Positions 12,974 through 21,398 are shown, counted from the stretch's first letter. The stretch is DNA of 21,398 nucleotides from Clostridiaceae bacterium (GCA_016292455.1 JAEDIL010000019.1:1-21398), one strand, 5' to 3'. Translations and numbers: made by a program. The notes: generated from the sequence alone by a model not told the origin.

Positions 12974-14249
12974 TTAAATTACGCCCCTTTATAATAACTT
13001 TATCATACGCTTTGATTTCTGCGTTAGACGTTTTCAGAAGGTCAACACTTTCGCCGTCGTCATAATAATACGTAACGGGGGTTGCAATCACATAGTTTTC
13101 ACCGTGATGTATTATTTCAACGGGCTTGAACAAAACGCGGTTGCCCCTGAGAATATAAACACCGGTGTCACCCTCGTCATTTGTGACAAGAGCGTCACTG
13201 TTTATTCTCAGTCCCTCATAGGTCTTGACGGTAATCTGTGCTTTTTCTTTTCTCAAAGAGGAAAGCGCCTCATTCATTGAAGTACATTTCAAAACAACAC
13301 CGAGGCTGTCGCCTGCTCTGTCTGAAACGCTGTGAACAGACATATCAAGGTCATAAATTCCTTTTTCGGGGAAGCTGACCTTAACATAATAACCTGTTTT
13401 AATAACAGACGCTTCAACAAGAGGAATATTGCAAAGAAGATACCATGTGTGCTGACCGATAATTTTTCCGAAAGCACCGTCAGCTTTCTTTGCTTTACTG
13501 CTCAGCAATTTATCAATGTCAATATTGTCAATTCCGTCCTCAGAAATGCTCTTATAATCGCAGACGCTTTCAAAGCCGTCAACAGAGCTGACAAAGTAGC
13601 CTGCATACTGAGTAGTAACTGACTTTTTAGTTCCTACGGATCCGAGCAGCTTTTTTCTTTCTTTCTCATATTTTGAAATGAGCGAAGAAAAATCCAGCTT
13701 TGTTCCCGTTGCAATCTGACGTGTTGTAATTTTATAGCTGAGGTTGCGCACAGCTTCATCAAGTCCGGAATAGTTTCCGGAATCAATAAGCTTCATGTAA
13801 TTCCCTACCGCCGAGGCGATTTCCGAGTTAAGGGTGACAACATTTATGTGACTCAGGTTGCCCTGATCCTGAAGCTGTTCAAGATGACTGATTCTGTCCC
13901 GGAGCTCAACGCTTTTGTTGTATGCCTGAGCTTCGTCTTCGTTTTTGAAGGAAAGCGCTATTGTTTGCCCCTTTGCAACGCTTTCGCTGTCGGAAACAGC
14001 CGGAACATAAACTCTGTTGTCGGTTTTTTTCAGAATCGAGATATTTTTGTTTGAGCTTGTTCTGTTTTCATCGCGAACAACAAAGCAGTCAACCGAAACA
14101 ACCTGCTTATCTTTTGTTTCAAAGATATATTCCGTAACAACCTTTCCCGAATAGTCGAAATACAGACCTCTTGCAACATAAGCAATAACAATAACGGCTG
14201 CAACAGAAAGAAGGACTGTTACGGTTTTAAAGTCGCTGGATCTCCTCAT
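12951..14249 (-). CDS. HlyD-like membrane-anchored protein
   Basis: A 432-residue single-pass protein with a basic N-terminus (MRRSSDFKT), one transmembrane helix (about 9-27) and a large extracytoplasmic part. It resembles periplasmic-adaptor (HlyD/membrane-fusion) proteins: a beta/lipoyl-like segment (VYVPAVSDSESVAKGQTIAL, 80-99), a helical hairpin (about 103-200), then beta-rich domains. In an apparently monoderm organism with no transporter beside it, an export role is uncertain. Its place directly before yggS and sepF suggests an envelope or division role. The ATG at 14247-14249 has AGGTG six bases upstream; a TTG eight codons earlier is rejected. It overlaps miaA and yggS by 23 bp each. 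The family call is by fold pattern; the function is open. Confidence 0.75.
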   Translation of the reverse strand: MRRSSDFKTVTVLLSVAAVIVIAYVARGLYFDYSGKVVTEYIFETKDKQVVSVDCFVVRDENRTSSNKNISILKKTDNRVYVPAVSDSESVAKGQTIALSFKNEDEAQAYNKSVELRDRISHLEQLQDQGNLSHINVVTLNSEIASAVGNYMKLIDSGNYSGLDEAVRNLSYKITTRQIATGTKLDFSSLISKYEKERKKLLGSVGTKKSVTTQYAGYFVSSVDGFESVCDYKSISEDGIDNIDIDKLLSSKAKKADGAFGKIIGQHTWYLLCNIPLVEASVIKTGYYVKVSFPEKGIYDLDMSVHSVSDRAGDSLGVVLKCTSMNEALSSLRKEKAQITVKTYEGLRINSDALVTNDEGDTGVYILRGNRVLFKPVEIIHHGENYVIATPVTYYYDDGESVDLLKTSNAEIKAYDKVIIKGRNLSDGKVIG

Positions 14250-15183
14250 TTGCTTCACCTTTGAATCTGTCAATTATTTCCAGACTTTTTCTGAGCAGGG
14301 AGTCCGAAGACTCCTTGTCGATATAAAGCCAGTTGATTTTTTCGTTTCTTCTGAACCATGAAAGCTGTCTTTTTGCATATCGGCGCGTTTCACGCTTCAG
14401 ATTTTCCGTTGCCTCTTTGAGCGAAATCTCTCCGTTCAAAAACGGTTCGAGCTCTTTATAACCGATAGCCTGCTTTGCGGTTGAAGAATACTCCTCGGCG
14501 AAAAACCTTTCTGCCTCTTCAAGCAAGCCGTTTTCAAGCATAAGGTCAACCCGACGGTTTATTCTGTCGTACAAAAACTGGCGGTTTTCGGCGTTGAGTC
14601 CGATTATGCAGAAGTTATAGCTGCTTTCTTCAAGGTGAGAAAGCTCACGCTGACGGCTCATTGTGAGTCCGGTTGAATAGTAAAGTTCAAGAGCGCGGAT
14701 TATTCTTTTCGAATCATTTATGTGAATTATTTCAGCGCTGTCCCTGTCAAGATTCAACAGCTCATTATACAACGCTTCGCAGCCCTCCGCTTCAAGCCGT
14801 TTGTGCAATCTTTCGCGGATGTCGCTTTTCTCATAATCAAGAAAGCACGTGTTGTTAATGACCGTGTCAACGTAAAAGCCAGTCCCTCCTGCAATAATCG
14901 GCAGTTTTTTCCGCCTCAAAATATCCTCAATACATTCAAGCGCCAGCTCTTTGTATCTTGCAACGCTGAAGCTTTCCCACGGCTCGACAAAATCAATCAG
15001 GTGGTGGACAATTCCGTCGGCCTCCACGGGCGTAACCTTTGCTGTTGCAATATCCATTCTTTTATAAATCTGCATTGAATCGGCAGAAATCACTTCACCG
15101 TCAAGCGCTTTTGCAATTTGCACTGCGAGCGAGCTTTTACCGCAGGCAGTAGGACCGACAACGACAACAACAAGCGGCTTCAA
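14227..15183 (-). CDS. miaA: tRNA dimethylallyltransferase MiaA
   Basis: A 318-residue enzyme that adds the dimethylallyl group to N6 of A37 in tRNAs reading UNN codons. The P-loop GPTACGKS is at 10-17. Further marks are ISADSMQIYKRMDIATAK, HHLIDFV, IIAGGTGFYVDTVI and the C-terminal QAIGYKELEPFL region. I place the start at TTG 15181-15183 because GGAGGAG lies six bases upstream, giving MKPLVVVVVGPTACGKSS at the N-terminus and a normal length. An ATG 19 codons earlier lies inside mutL without a ribosome binding site. It lies 22 bp after mutL and overlaps the HlyD-like gene. MiaB, which finishes the ms2i6A modification, is encoded at the other end of the same gene run. Confidence 0.95.
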   Translation of the reverse strand: MKPLVVVVVGPTACGKSSLAVQIAKALDGEVISADSMQIYKRMDIATAKVTPVEADGIVHHLIDFVEPWESFSVARYKELALECIEDILRRKKLPIIAGGTGFYVDTVINNTCFLDYEKSDIRERLHKRLEAEGCEALYNELLNLDRDSAEIIHINDSKRIIRALELYYSTGLTMSRQRELSHLEESSYNFCIIGLNAENRQFLYDRINRRVDLMLENGLLEEAERFFAEEYSSTAKQAIGYKELEPFLNGEISLKEATENLKRETRRYAKRQLSWFRRNEKINWLYIDKESSDSLLRKSLEIIDRFKGEANEEIQRL

Positions 15184-15205
15184 AATTCTCCTCCGTTCAC
15201 AGATT

Positions 15206-17221
15206 TTATTGTATTCTTCCGAACTGTTTTTCAAGCTCATACTGACTCATTTCAACAAGAACCGGCCGTCCGTGAGGGCAATATCGTATGTCATCGTTAT
15301 ACAATACCCTTTCGGCAAGAGCTTTCAGCTCAGCGGTTGAGTTTTTATAACCGGCCTTTATTGCAGCCTTGCAGGCAGCAGTATGATATATTCTGTCAAT
15401 TTTTTCGGACTGAATATTGGTTTTCGAGAGAGAAAGATTAGACGCAATTTCAAGAACAACGTCTTCAACATCATCGGCATCAAGAAGCATCGGACATTCA
15501 CGGACGATAACAGATCCGTTACCGAAGTCCTCAACAAGAAAACCACATTCAGAAAACACCTGAATATTTTCCAATATGACTGCGTATTCTGCCTTGCTGA
15601 GCGTGATTGTTACCGGCGCAAGTAACGTCTGCGAAGCACAGTTCTTTTCCTTTTCCTTCATCCGGTTGAATATGACACGCTCATGGGCGGCGTGCTTATC
15701 AATTATGCAGACCTTTCCGTCATACTCGCAGATAATATAAGTCTTAAACGCCTCGCCAAGGAGTCTGAGCGGTCTGGGCGGCTTTTTGTCGGTGATTCTG
15801 ACATTGCCGGGCAAATCATCGCTTTCCGGTCGCTTCTCCGTCGGCTCTTTCTTTTGCGGCGCAGGCATTGATGCAAAGGCAGATTTGCCGCCGTTTTTTA
15901 CCGCGCCTTTCTCCGACTGAACAGAGCCTGAATCAGAAAAAGCTGCTACTCGCTCAGTCCGCTTCGCTTTATACTCATTTATCAGATCAGGCTCAGCATT
16001 TTCAGCGGCATGAGTAACACGCCCGCTCGGCGGCGAGGACAAAACATTTTGTCTGAATTTCTGAGATGGCATGGTCTGCCAGAAATCCTTTTTTGGTTCG
16101 GGTTTGGCTTCTGCCTTGCCGGATGATTTAACCGGCTTTTCCCGAGCAGTATCGTCCTCAACCATATATAACTGAGAAGCGTTTGGTATGGCTTTTTGCG
16201 CAACTTTTGCAAGGTCAATCTGAACACGGGTGTCATACTCTGCAAGCGCATTCTTTACTGCATAATAAACCGCAGAAGAAACGCGCCGCTCATCGCTGAA
16301 TCTGACCTCGGTTTTTGCCGGATGAACATTTACGTCAACATTGCCCGGCGGAACCGTAATATTGAGAACACAGGAGGGAAACTTTCCGACCATTATCGAG
16401 TTTTTGTATGCATTTTCCATAGAAGCCGCGCATGAACGCGAACGGATAAAACGCCCGTTCAGGAAAAAATATTGCATTGATCGGGTTGCACGGGCGGAAG
16501 CCGGACGGCACACAAAGCCGGACACACCGATGCCGTCAAGCTCATATTCCGTTTCAAGCATACCTTCGGCAAAAACTCTGCCGAAAATTGAATATATAAC
16601 CGAAATGAGTTTTCCGTCTCCCGGTGTAATCAGAGTCTGTTTGCCGTCTCTGATGAAGAGAAAACTGATTTCAGGATGAGAAAGCGCAAGCTTATCAACA
16701 ACGTCGGCAACTGCATTAGCCTCGCTGACATCTTTTTTCATGAATTTCATTCGGGCGGGTGTGTTGTAAAACAAATCTCTGACAACAATTGTTGTTCCGT
16801 TGGGACAGCCGGCGGTTTCAAACCTCGTCTGTTCTCCGCCCTCAATATTATAGAGCGTTCCGTCATTTTCCTCGGCTGTTTTTGTGAACAGCTCAATTCT
16901 TGAAACAGCGGCAACACTTGAAAGCGCCTCGCCGCGAAAACCAAGCGTGAAAATACTGTTAAGATCCTGCGCGTTTTTAAGCTTGCTTGTTGCATGGCTC
17001 AGAAATGCTTTCGGAACATCATCGTGCATAATTCCGCAGCCGTTATCGGTGATGCGGATATATGTAATTCCGCCGTTGCGTATTTCAATTGTAACAGCCG
17101 TGGCACCGGCGTCAATTGAGTTTTCTGCAAGTTCTTTGACAACTGAGGCAGGTCTTTCAACAACCTCGCCGGCTGCAATCAGTTCGGCAATGTGCTTTGG
17201 CAGAACATTGATTCTTCCCAT
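15206..17221 (-). CDS. mutL: DNA mismatch repair protein MutL
   Basis: A 671-residue MutL that couples mismatch recognition by MutS to strand removal. The GHKL ATPase domain (1-330) shows catalytic E30 and N34 in KELAENSIDAGA, DNGCG (59-63), GFRGEAL (94-100) and VDVNVHPAKTEVRF (295-308). A low-complexity linker runs from about 340 to 480. The C-terminal endonuclease-type domain has DKHAAHER (508-515), ACK (616-618), CPHGRP (648-653) and a final FGR (667-669). The metal motif usually reads DQHA-x2-E-x4-E; here Q is K509 and the last E is N519. QTLLAP (531-536) fits a sliding-clamp binding motif. The ATG at 17219-17221 follows mutS by 19 bp. Active-site variation does not by itself argue against nuclease activity. 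Confidence 0.97.
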   Translation of the reverse strand: MGRINVLPKHIAELIAAGEVVERPASVVKELAENSIDAGATAVTIEIRNGGITYIRITDNGCGIMHDDVPKAFLSHATSKLKNAQDLNSIFTLGFRGEALSSVAAVSRIELFTKTAEENDGTLYNIEGGEQTRFETAGCPNGTTIVVRDLFYNTPARMKFMKKDVSEANAVADVVDKLALSHPEISFLFIRDGKQTLITPGDGKLISVIYSIFGRVFAEGMLETEYELDGIGVSGFVCRPASARATRSMQYFFLNGRFIRSRSCAASMENAYKNSIMVGKFPSCVLNITVPPGNVDVNVHPAKTEVRFSDERRVSSAVYYAVKNALAEYDTRVQIDLAKVAQKAIPNASQLYMVEDDTAREKPVKSSGKAEAKPEPKKDFWQTMPSQKFRQNVLSSPPSGRVTHAAENAEPDLINEYKAKRTERVAAFSDSGSVQSEKGAVKNGGKSAFASMPAPQKKEPTEKRPESDDLPGNVRITDKKPPRPLRLLGEAFKTYIICEYDGKVCIIDKHAAHERVIFNRMKEKEKNCASQTLLAPVTITLSKAEYAVILENIQVFSECGFLVEDFGNGSVIVRECPMLLDADDVEDVVLEIASNLSLSKTNIQSEKIDRIYHTAACKAAIKAGYKNSTAELKALAERVLYNDDIRYCPHGRPVLVEMSQYELEKQFGRIQ

Positions 17222-17240
17222 GTATTCTCACTTCCTTTTA

Positions 17241-19871
17241 TTATTTATTCTTAGCCTTATTCACAAGCCTGTACAAGGTTGTCAGCGCTTCAAGCGGCGT
17301 CAATGTGTCTGCATCAATATTTTTGAGTTCATCAATAATTTCATCGTCTATCCCGGCTTCAAGCGACAATTGAAGCGGCTGTGTTTCATGCTCCTCGTCA
17401 GCAGAAAACTCCGGACGTTCAAACGGAACAGACTTGCGGTTGAGCCGTTCAAGCTCTTCAAGAACTTCTCTCGCACGGTTTACAACCCCTGCCGGCACTC
17501 CGGCAAGCTTCGCCACTTCAATGCCATAGCTTCCGTCAGCAGGACCGCGGACTATGCGGCGCAAAAACGTTATTGTGCTGCCGCGTTTTTTTACGGAGAT
17601 ATTGTAATTTTTGACGCCGTCAAGTTTTCCTTCCAGCTCGGTCAACTCATGATAGTGAGTTGAAAACAGCGTTTTTGCACCGATTTTTCGCTTGTCCGAA
17701 ATGTATTCAAGCACAGCTCTCGCAATGCTCATGCCGTCAAAGGTTGAAGTTCCTCTTCCGACCTCATCAAGAATAATAAGGCTGTTTTTGCCGGCTGATT
17801 TAAGTATGGATGCAACCTCATTCATTTCAACCATGAAAGTTGACTGACCGGAGGCTAGGTCATCAGAAGCCCCGACCCTTGTATATATGCTGTCAATAAT
17901 CGAAAGCTCTGCGTGCTTTGCAGGAACAAAAGAACCGATTTGTGCCATCAGGCAAATCAGTGCAACCTGGCGCATGTAAGTTGATTTGCCGGCCATGTTC
18001 GGTCCGGTAATGATTGCGCAGCGGTTTTCTCCGCAGTCAAGGTGAGTATCGTTGGGGACGAACGGCGAATCGGTCAGCATTTTTTCAACAACAGGGTGTC
18101 GCCCGTCAGTAATTTCAATTGTCGAGTTGTCGTTCATATTCGGACAGACATAATTGTTTTCAATTGCAACGGCTGCAAGTGAACAAAGAACGTCGGCAGC
18201 GGCAACGGCTGAGGCAGTCTGCTGAATACGGTTGTATTCGTTTGAAACAGCCTTTCTGACCTGACAAAAGATTTCATATTCTAGTTTTACGGAGCGCTCC
18301 TGCGCGCCGAGAACCTTGCTTTCAAGGTCTTTGAGCTCCTGTGTGATATATCTTTCACAGTTTGCCAACGTCTGTTTTCGGATATAGGTTTCCGGAACGA
18401 GAGTCTTATATGAGTTTGTAACTTCAATGTAATATCCGAAAACCCGGTTATAACCGATCCGAAGTTTGGGAATACCGGTACGTTCCTTTTCGGCGGTTTC
18501 AATGTCGGTTATGTATTTCTTTCCGTTCCGCTCAATATCACGAAGTGAATCAAGCTCTTCATTGAAGCCGTCCCTGATAATTGAACCTTCTCTCACCGTG
18601 AACGGAGCCTCGGGGTCAATTGCCGCGTCAATCAGCTCGTGCACATCTTCAAGCAGGTCAATGCATGAATACAGTTGTTTTAAGTAGCTGCTTTTCATTT
18701 TAGAAAGAGCAGTTTTCACAAGAGGAAGCTGTTCAAGCGTCTGTTTGAGCGAATTCAGTTCCCTGGCGTTCGCAGATTCGTAAACCACACGGGTGATGAG
18801 CCGCTCAATATCAAATATATTGGAAAGGGCAAATTGCATTTCCGAAAGGCTGACGCCGTTTGAAACAAGCTCTTCAACTGCATTCTGCCTTTTTGTAATC
18901 ATAGCATAACTTATAAGCGGTTTTTCAAGCCATGTTCTCAGAAGCCGCTTGCCCATTGATGTCTTGGTTTTGTCAAGCACCCACAATAGTGAGCCTTTTT
19001 TTTCGCGGTTACGCATCGTTTCGATAATTTCAAGGTTACGCTTGGTTGAAAAATCGATTTTCATGTATTGATTTTCAGAGTAGAAATTGATGTCCGTAAT
19101 ATTTCCGACATTGTTTTTCTGAACCTCTTTCAGATACCTGATTGCCGCACCGACAGCAATCAGCGCCTCTCGGCTGCTTTTTAGCATAGAGGAGGAAAGC
19201 TTCGCCTCCTCAAAATGTCCGACACATTCATTAAGGCATGATTCATAATCAAAATACTCGTCCGGACAAACTTCGCAGGAAGCCTCAATACGCTTTGAAA
19301 TAAAGGAGGAAACAGTCCTGCTTTCCGCGCAGGCGCGGTTAAGAATAATTTCGCTCGGCGAAAAGACTCCGAGTTCATTGATAAGCTTTGTCTGCGTTTC
19401 CTTTCCTTCAAATGCAGTAACATTCAGAACACCGGTTGAAACGTCCGTAAAGCAGATGCCTGCACCGTCATCGGAAAGGAAAATGCTTGTGAGATAATTG
19501 TTCTTTGAGTCATCAAGCATACTGTTTTCAATAACGCTTCCCTTGGTCACAACGCGGATAACGTCACGCCTGACAAGACCTTTTGCAAGCGCAGGATCTT
19601 CAGTTTGCTCACAGATTGCAACCTTATAGCCTTTTGAAACAAGCTTTGCAATATATGTGTCGGCGCTGTGGAACGGAACACCGCACATAGGCGCACGTTC
19701 TTCAAGACCGCAGTTTTTTCCGGTCAGAGTCAGTTCAAGTTCGCGCGAAGCTGTTTTTGCATCGTCAAAGAACATTTCATAAAAATCACCGAGTCGGAAG
19801 AACAAAATGGTGTCAGGATACTCCCGCTTGATTTCAAGATATTGCTTCATCATAGGCGTCATTTCTGCCAT
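17241..19871 (-). CDS. mutS: DNA mismatch recognition protein MutS
   Basis: MutS of 876 residues from the chosen start; it binds mispaired and looped bases as a dimer. The mismatch-reading F-Y-E is at 30-32 in FRLGDFYEMFFDDA. Walker A GPNMAGKST is at 623-631, Walker B LIILDE at 698-703, with EVGRGTSTFDG and STHYHE following. The connector, lever and clamp regions are uninterrupted, so this is the repair MutS1 type and not the shorter MutS2. Start choice: ATG at 19869-19871 (MAEMTPMMKQYLEIK) has GGAGG ten bases upstream and aligns with known MutS starts; ATG at 19878-19880 is only one base from that site and is less likely. It is followed by mutL after 19 bp. Confidence 0.97.
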   Translation of the reverse strand: MAEMTPMMKQYLEIKREYPDTILFFRLGDFYEMFFDDAKTASRELELTLTGKNCGLEERAPMCGVPFHSADTYIAKLVSKGYKVAICEQTEDPALAKGLVRRDVIRVVTKGSVIENSMLDDSKNNYLTSIFLSDDGAGICFTDVSTGVLNVTAFEGKETQTKLINELGVFSPSEIILNRACAESRTVSSFISKRIEASCEVCPDEYFDYESCLNECVGHFEEAKLSSSMLKSSREALIAVGAAIRYLKEVQKNNVGNITDINFYSENQYMKIDFSTKRNLEIIETMRNREKKGSLLWVLDKTKTSMGKRLLRTWLEKPLISYAMITKRQNAVEELVSNGVSLSEMQFALSNIFDIERLITRVVYESANARELNSLKQTLEQLPLVKTALSKMKSSYLKQLYSCIDLLEDVHELIDAAIDPEAPFTVREGSIIRDGFNEELDSLRDIERNGKKYITDIETAEKERTGIPKLRIGYNRVFGYYIEVTNSYKTLVPETYIRKQTLANCERYITQELKDLESKVLGAQERSVKLEYEIFCQVRKAVSNEYNRIQQTASAVAAADVLCSLAAVAIENNYVCPNMNDNSTIEITDGRHPVVEKMLTDSPFVPNDTHLDCGENRCAIITGPNMAGKSTYMRQVALICLMAQIGSFVPAKHAELSIIDSIYTRVGASDDLASGQSTFMVEMNEVASILKSAGKNSLIILDEVGRGTSTFDGMSIARAVLEYISDKRKIGAKTLFSTHYHELTELEGKLDGVKNYNISVKKRGSTITFLRRIVRGPADGSYGIEVAKLAGVPAGVVNRAREVLEELERLNRKSVPFERPEFSADEEHETQPLQLSLEAGIDDEIIDELKNIDADTLTPLEALTTLYRLVNKAKNK

Positions 19872-19917
19872 TTTGTTCATTCCTCCTCTTACGGTTCATT
19901 TATCAAACATGCCGTAC

Positions 19918-20337
19918 TCAGTGATGATTGCAATCAGATGAGCAGCTGCTGCAATCACAGCCGCAACCGTGCTCCTCTTCGGGCTCGCAGGTTGCCGGAT
20001 CCGCTCCGTTGACGCAAAGACCGAGAATCTGCATAATGTAGTTCATCATGGAATCAATTTCGTGTCTTGCAGCTTCATAAGCCTTCATTTTGTCGTTGCC
20101 CATGAACTTGTCATAGACTTCATTGAACTGACGCTCATACTCAGCCATCTTTTCCGAGTCCGGGTTTTCCAGAGCAGCTTCGCGCTGATAGTTCATCTGA
20201 ACAAGCTGAATCTGACCCATGAGTTCAAGAAGCTCCGAATCCTTTTCGTTCTCTTCTCTTGCCTTGGCGAACTTCAAATATCTTTCATCCTGCTGAATTG
20301 CAGCACCGAGTTCGCGAGTAAGTTTGATTACGTCCAT
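19918..20337 (-). CDS. YlbF/YmcA-family protein with cysteine-rich C-terminal tail
   Basis: A 139-residue mostly helical protein of the YlbF/YmcA (Com_YlbF, Ric) family. In Bacillus, YmcA, YlbF and YaaT form an Fe-S-containing complex that affects RNase Y-dependent mRNA processing, competence and sporulation. The helical core is about 1-107 (MDVIKLTRELGAAIQQDERY onward). The tail contains C108, C117, C125, C127, C129, C132 and C136 and ends in two histidines, so metal or Fe-S binding is likely. The ATG at 20335-20337 has AAGGAG seven bases upstream. It lies between miaB and mutS, the same neighbourhood as ymcA in Bacillus (near miaB and mutSL), which supports the ymcA-type identity. Which Ric subunit it replaces is uncertain. 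Confidence 0.85.
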   Translation of the reverse strand: MDVIKLTRELGAAIQQDERYLKFAKAREENEKDSELLELMGQIQLVQMNYQREAALENPDSEKMAEYERQFNEVYDKFMGNDKMKAYEAARHEIDSMMNYIMQILGLCVNGADPATCEPEEEHGCGCDCSSCSSDCNHH

Positions 20338-20383
20338 GTAAATACTCCTTAATGATGATATATTGATATACGCAAAATGCGTT

Positions 20384-21398
20384 TTATCCAAGAGAAATCA
20401 GTTTGCCTTTCAGCACCCATGTTTTAGGCTCAGTCACTTCAAGCATTGCAAACTGTCCTATAAGTTCATCGTTCCCTTCAAATTCAATAATAACATTGCC
20501 TTCCGTTCTTGCGCTCAGAAAACCCGAGTTTTCATTGCGTTCTTCAACAAGAACACGGTATACTTTACCCTTCATTGCAGCAGTACGCTTTGAAGCAATT
20601 TGTTCCTGAAGAGAGGTAAGCTCCCGGAACCAGCGCGACTTTTCCTTTTTTGTCACTTCGTCCGGCATGGAAGCAGCTTTTGTTCCGGGACGCGGCGAAA
20701 AAATAAAGGTAAACAAAGAGGTATATTGCACCTCTTCAATAAGCGAAAGAGTGTCGCGGAATTCGTCATAGGTTTCCCCGGGAAAACCTACAATTATGTC
20801 GCTCGTTATTGAAAGGTCGGGCATCAGTTCATAGGCATAACTGATAAGTCCGAGATACTTTTCCCTGTCATAATGGCGGTTCATCTCTTTGAGAACGCGG
20901 TCGTTGCCTGACTGAACGGGCAGATGCAAATGCTTTGCAACCTTTTTGCAGTCTGCCATCGTTTCAAGCAGCGCTTTTGTGCAGTCGCGTGGGTGGGAAG
21001 TCATAAAACGAATGATGAAGTCTCCGTCAATATCATTTATCGCCCTGAGAAGCGCAGGAAAGCGGTATTCTTCGGATAAGTCTTTGTTATAGGAATTGAC
21101 ATTCTGACCAAGCAGAGTTATTTCTTTATATCCGGCTTCAACCAGCTGTTTTGCTTCGCTGACAATCAGATCAAAGTCGCGGCTGCGTTCGCGTCCCCTT
21201 ACATAGGGAACAACGCAGTATGAGCAGAAATTGTTGCACCCGTACATTATCGGGACCCATGCCTTGAACGCGCCGTCTCGGCTGACAGGAAGTCCTTCAA
21301 CAATATTTCCGTCGCCGCCGGAAAGGTCAAAAATCCTCTTTCCGCAGCAAAGACAGTTATATATGAATTCGGGAAGCTTATGAATTACATGGGTTCCG
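20384..21398 (-). CDS. miaB: tRNA-2-methylthio-N6-dimethylallyladenosine synthase MiaB, C-terminal part
   Basis: Partial gene: the 5' end lies beyond the right edge and the frame is open to the last base. The radical-SAM methylthiotransferase turns i6A37 into ms2i6A37. The cluster motif CNNFCSYC, followed by VVPYVRGRERSR, is coded around 21200-21240. The upstream visible part (GTHVIHKLPEFIYN and later AWVPIMYGC) matches the interdomain region; the N-terminal domain with the auxiliary-cluster cysteines is missing. The C-terminal TRAM domain (KGKVYRVLVEERNENSGFLS to KGKLISLG) is complete. An unusual C-L-C-C lies between the two domains. It ends 46 bp before the YmcA-like gene. The internal ATG at 21245-21247 is not the true start. 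Confidence 0.95.
   Translation of the reverse strand, partial: GTHVIHKLPEFIYNCLCCGKRIFDLSGGDGNIVEGLPVSRDGAFKAWVPIMYGCNNFCSYCVVPYVRGRERSRDFDLIVSEAKQLVEAGYKEITLLGQNVNSYNKDLSEEYRFPALLRAINDIDGDFIIRFMTSHPRDCTKALLETMADCKKVAKHLHLPVQSGNDRVLKEMNRHYDREKYLGLISYAYELMPDLSITSDIIVGFPGETYDEFRDTLSLIEEVQYTSLFTFIFSPRPGTKAASMPDEVTKKEKSRWFRELTSLQEQIASKRTAAMKGKVYRVLVEERNENSGFLSARTEGNVIIEFEGNDELIGQFAMLEVTEPKTWVLKGKLISLG

Noticed and set aside
14247..15240. Longer miaA starting at ATG 15238-15240
   Set aside because: No ribosome binding site there, and 19 extra residues precede the conserved P-loop strand; TTG at 15181-15183 has GGAGGAG at ideal spacing.
1..21398. CRISPR arrays, tRNA/rRNA genes, IS elements, prophage genes
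   Set aside because: No repeated spacer-like units, no cloverleaf-type or rRNA sequence, and no transposase, integrase or phage-type protein was seen on either strand.

Overview
The window looks like chromosomal DNA from a Gram-positive, low-to-moderate G+C bacterium of the Clostridia, plausibly a gut Oscillospiraceae/Ruminococcaceae-type organism. Evidence: SepF plus DivIVA, a Bacillus/Clostridium-like order miaB - ymcA-type gene - mutS - mutL - miaA, strong GGAGG ribosome binding sites, split transketolase genes and consensus sigma-A promoters. Every protein gene I can support lies on the minus strand, so transcription runs from high to low coordinates. The assignment is inferred from gene content and protein style only.

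Layout in the direction of transcription. (1) 21398-14227: tRNA modification and mismatch repair, namely miaB (start outside the window), a YmcA/YlbF-family gene with a cysteine-rich tail, mutS, mutL and miaA. (2) 14249-9132: a cell-division and envelope block like the Bacillus ylm-divIVA-lspA region, namely an HlyD-like membrane protein, the PLP protein YggS/YlmE, sepF, divIVA, lspA and an RluD-family pseudouridine synthase. (3) 9135-6468: a Cof-type HAD phosphatase and the two halves of transketolase, closed by a strong intrinsic terminator at 6417-6452. Genes 1 to 3 are tightly packed or overlapping, with no convincing internal promoter, so they may be one long operon or a set of linked ones.

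(4) 6402-1268: a LysR-type regulator, then a regulatory region with a near-consensus promoter, a TATAG-N7-CTATA dyad about 66 bp upstream of the expected transcript start, and an 11-codon leader ORF. It is followed by metQ, metN and metI (a methionine-type ABC importer), an AhpD/carboxymuconolactone-decarboxylase-like gene and a short-chain dehydrogenase of the subfamily usually coupled to mycofactocin. A hairpin lies between metQ and metN and a terminator at 1211-1238. This is the most unusual unit: a methionine-family importer joined to two redox-type genes under what looks like methionine-type LysR control.

(5) 1144-1: a consensus promoter with an overlapping palindrome, a 44-residue orphan small protein, then rimM and trmD (cut by the window edge). 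The rpsP and KH-domain genes that commonly precede rimM are absent.

No tRNA, rRNA, CRISPR array, insertion sequence or phage gene was seen. No gene-free stretch exceeds 300 bases; the largest are about 200 bp (5270-5466) and 182 bp (1086-1267), and both hold regulatory features.
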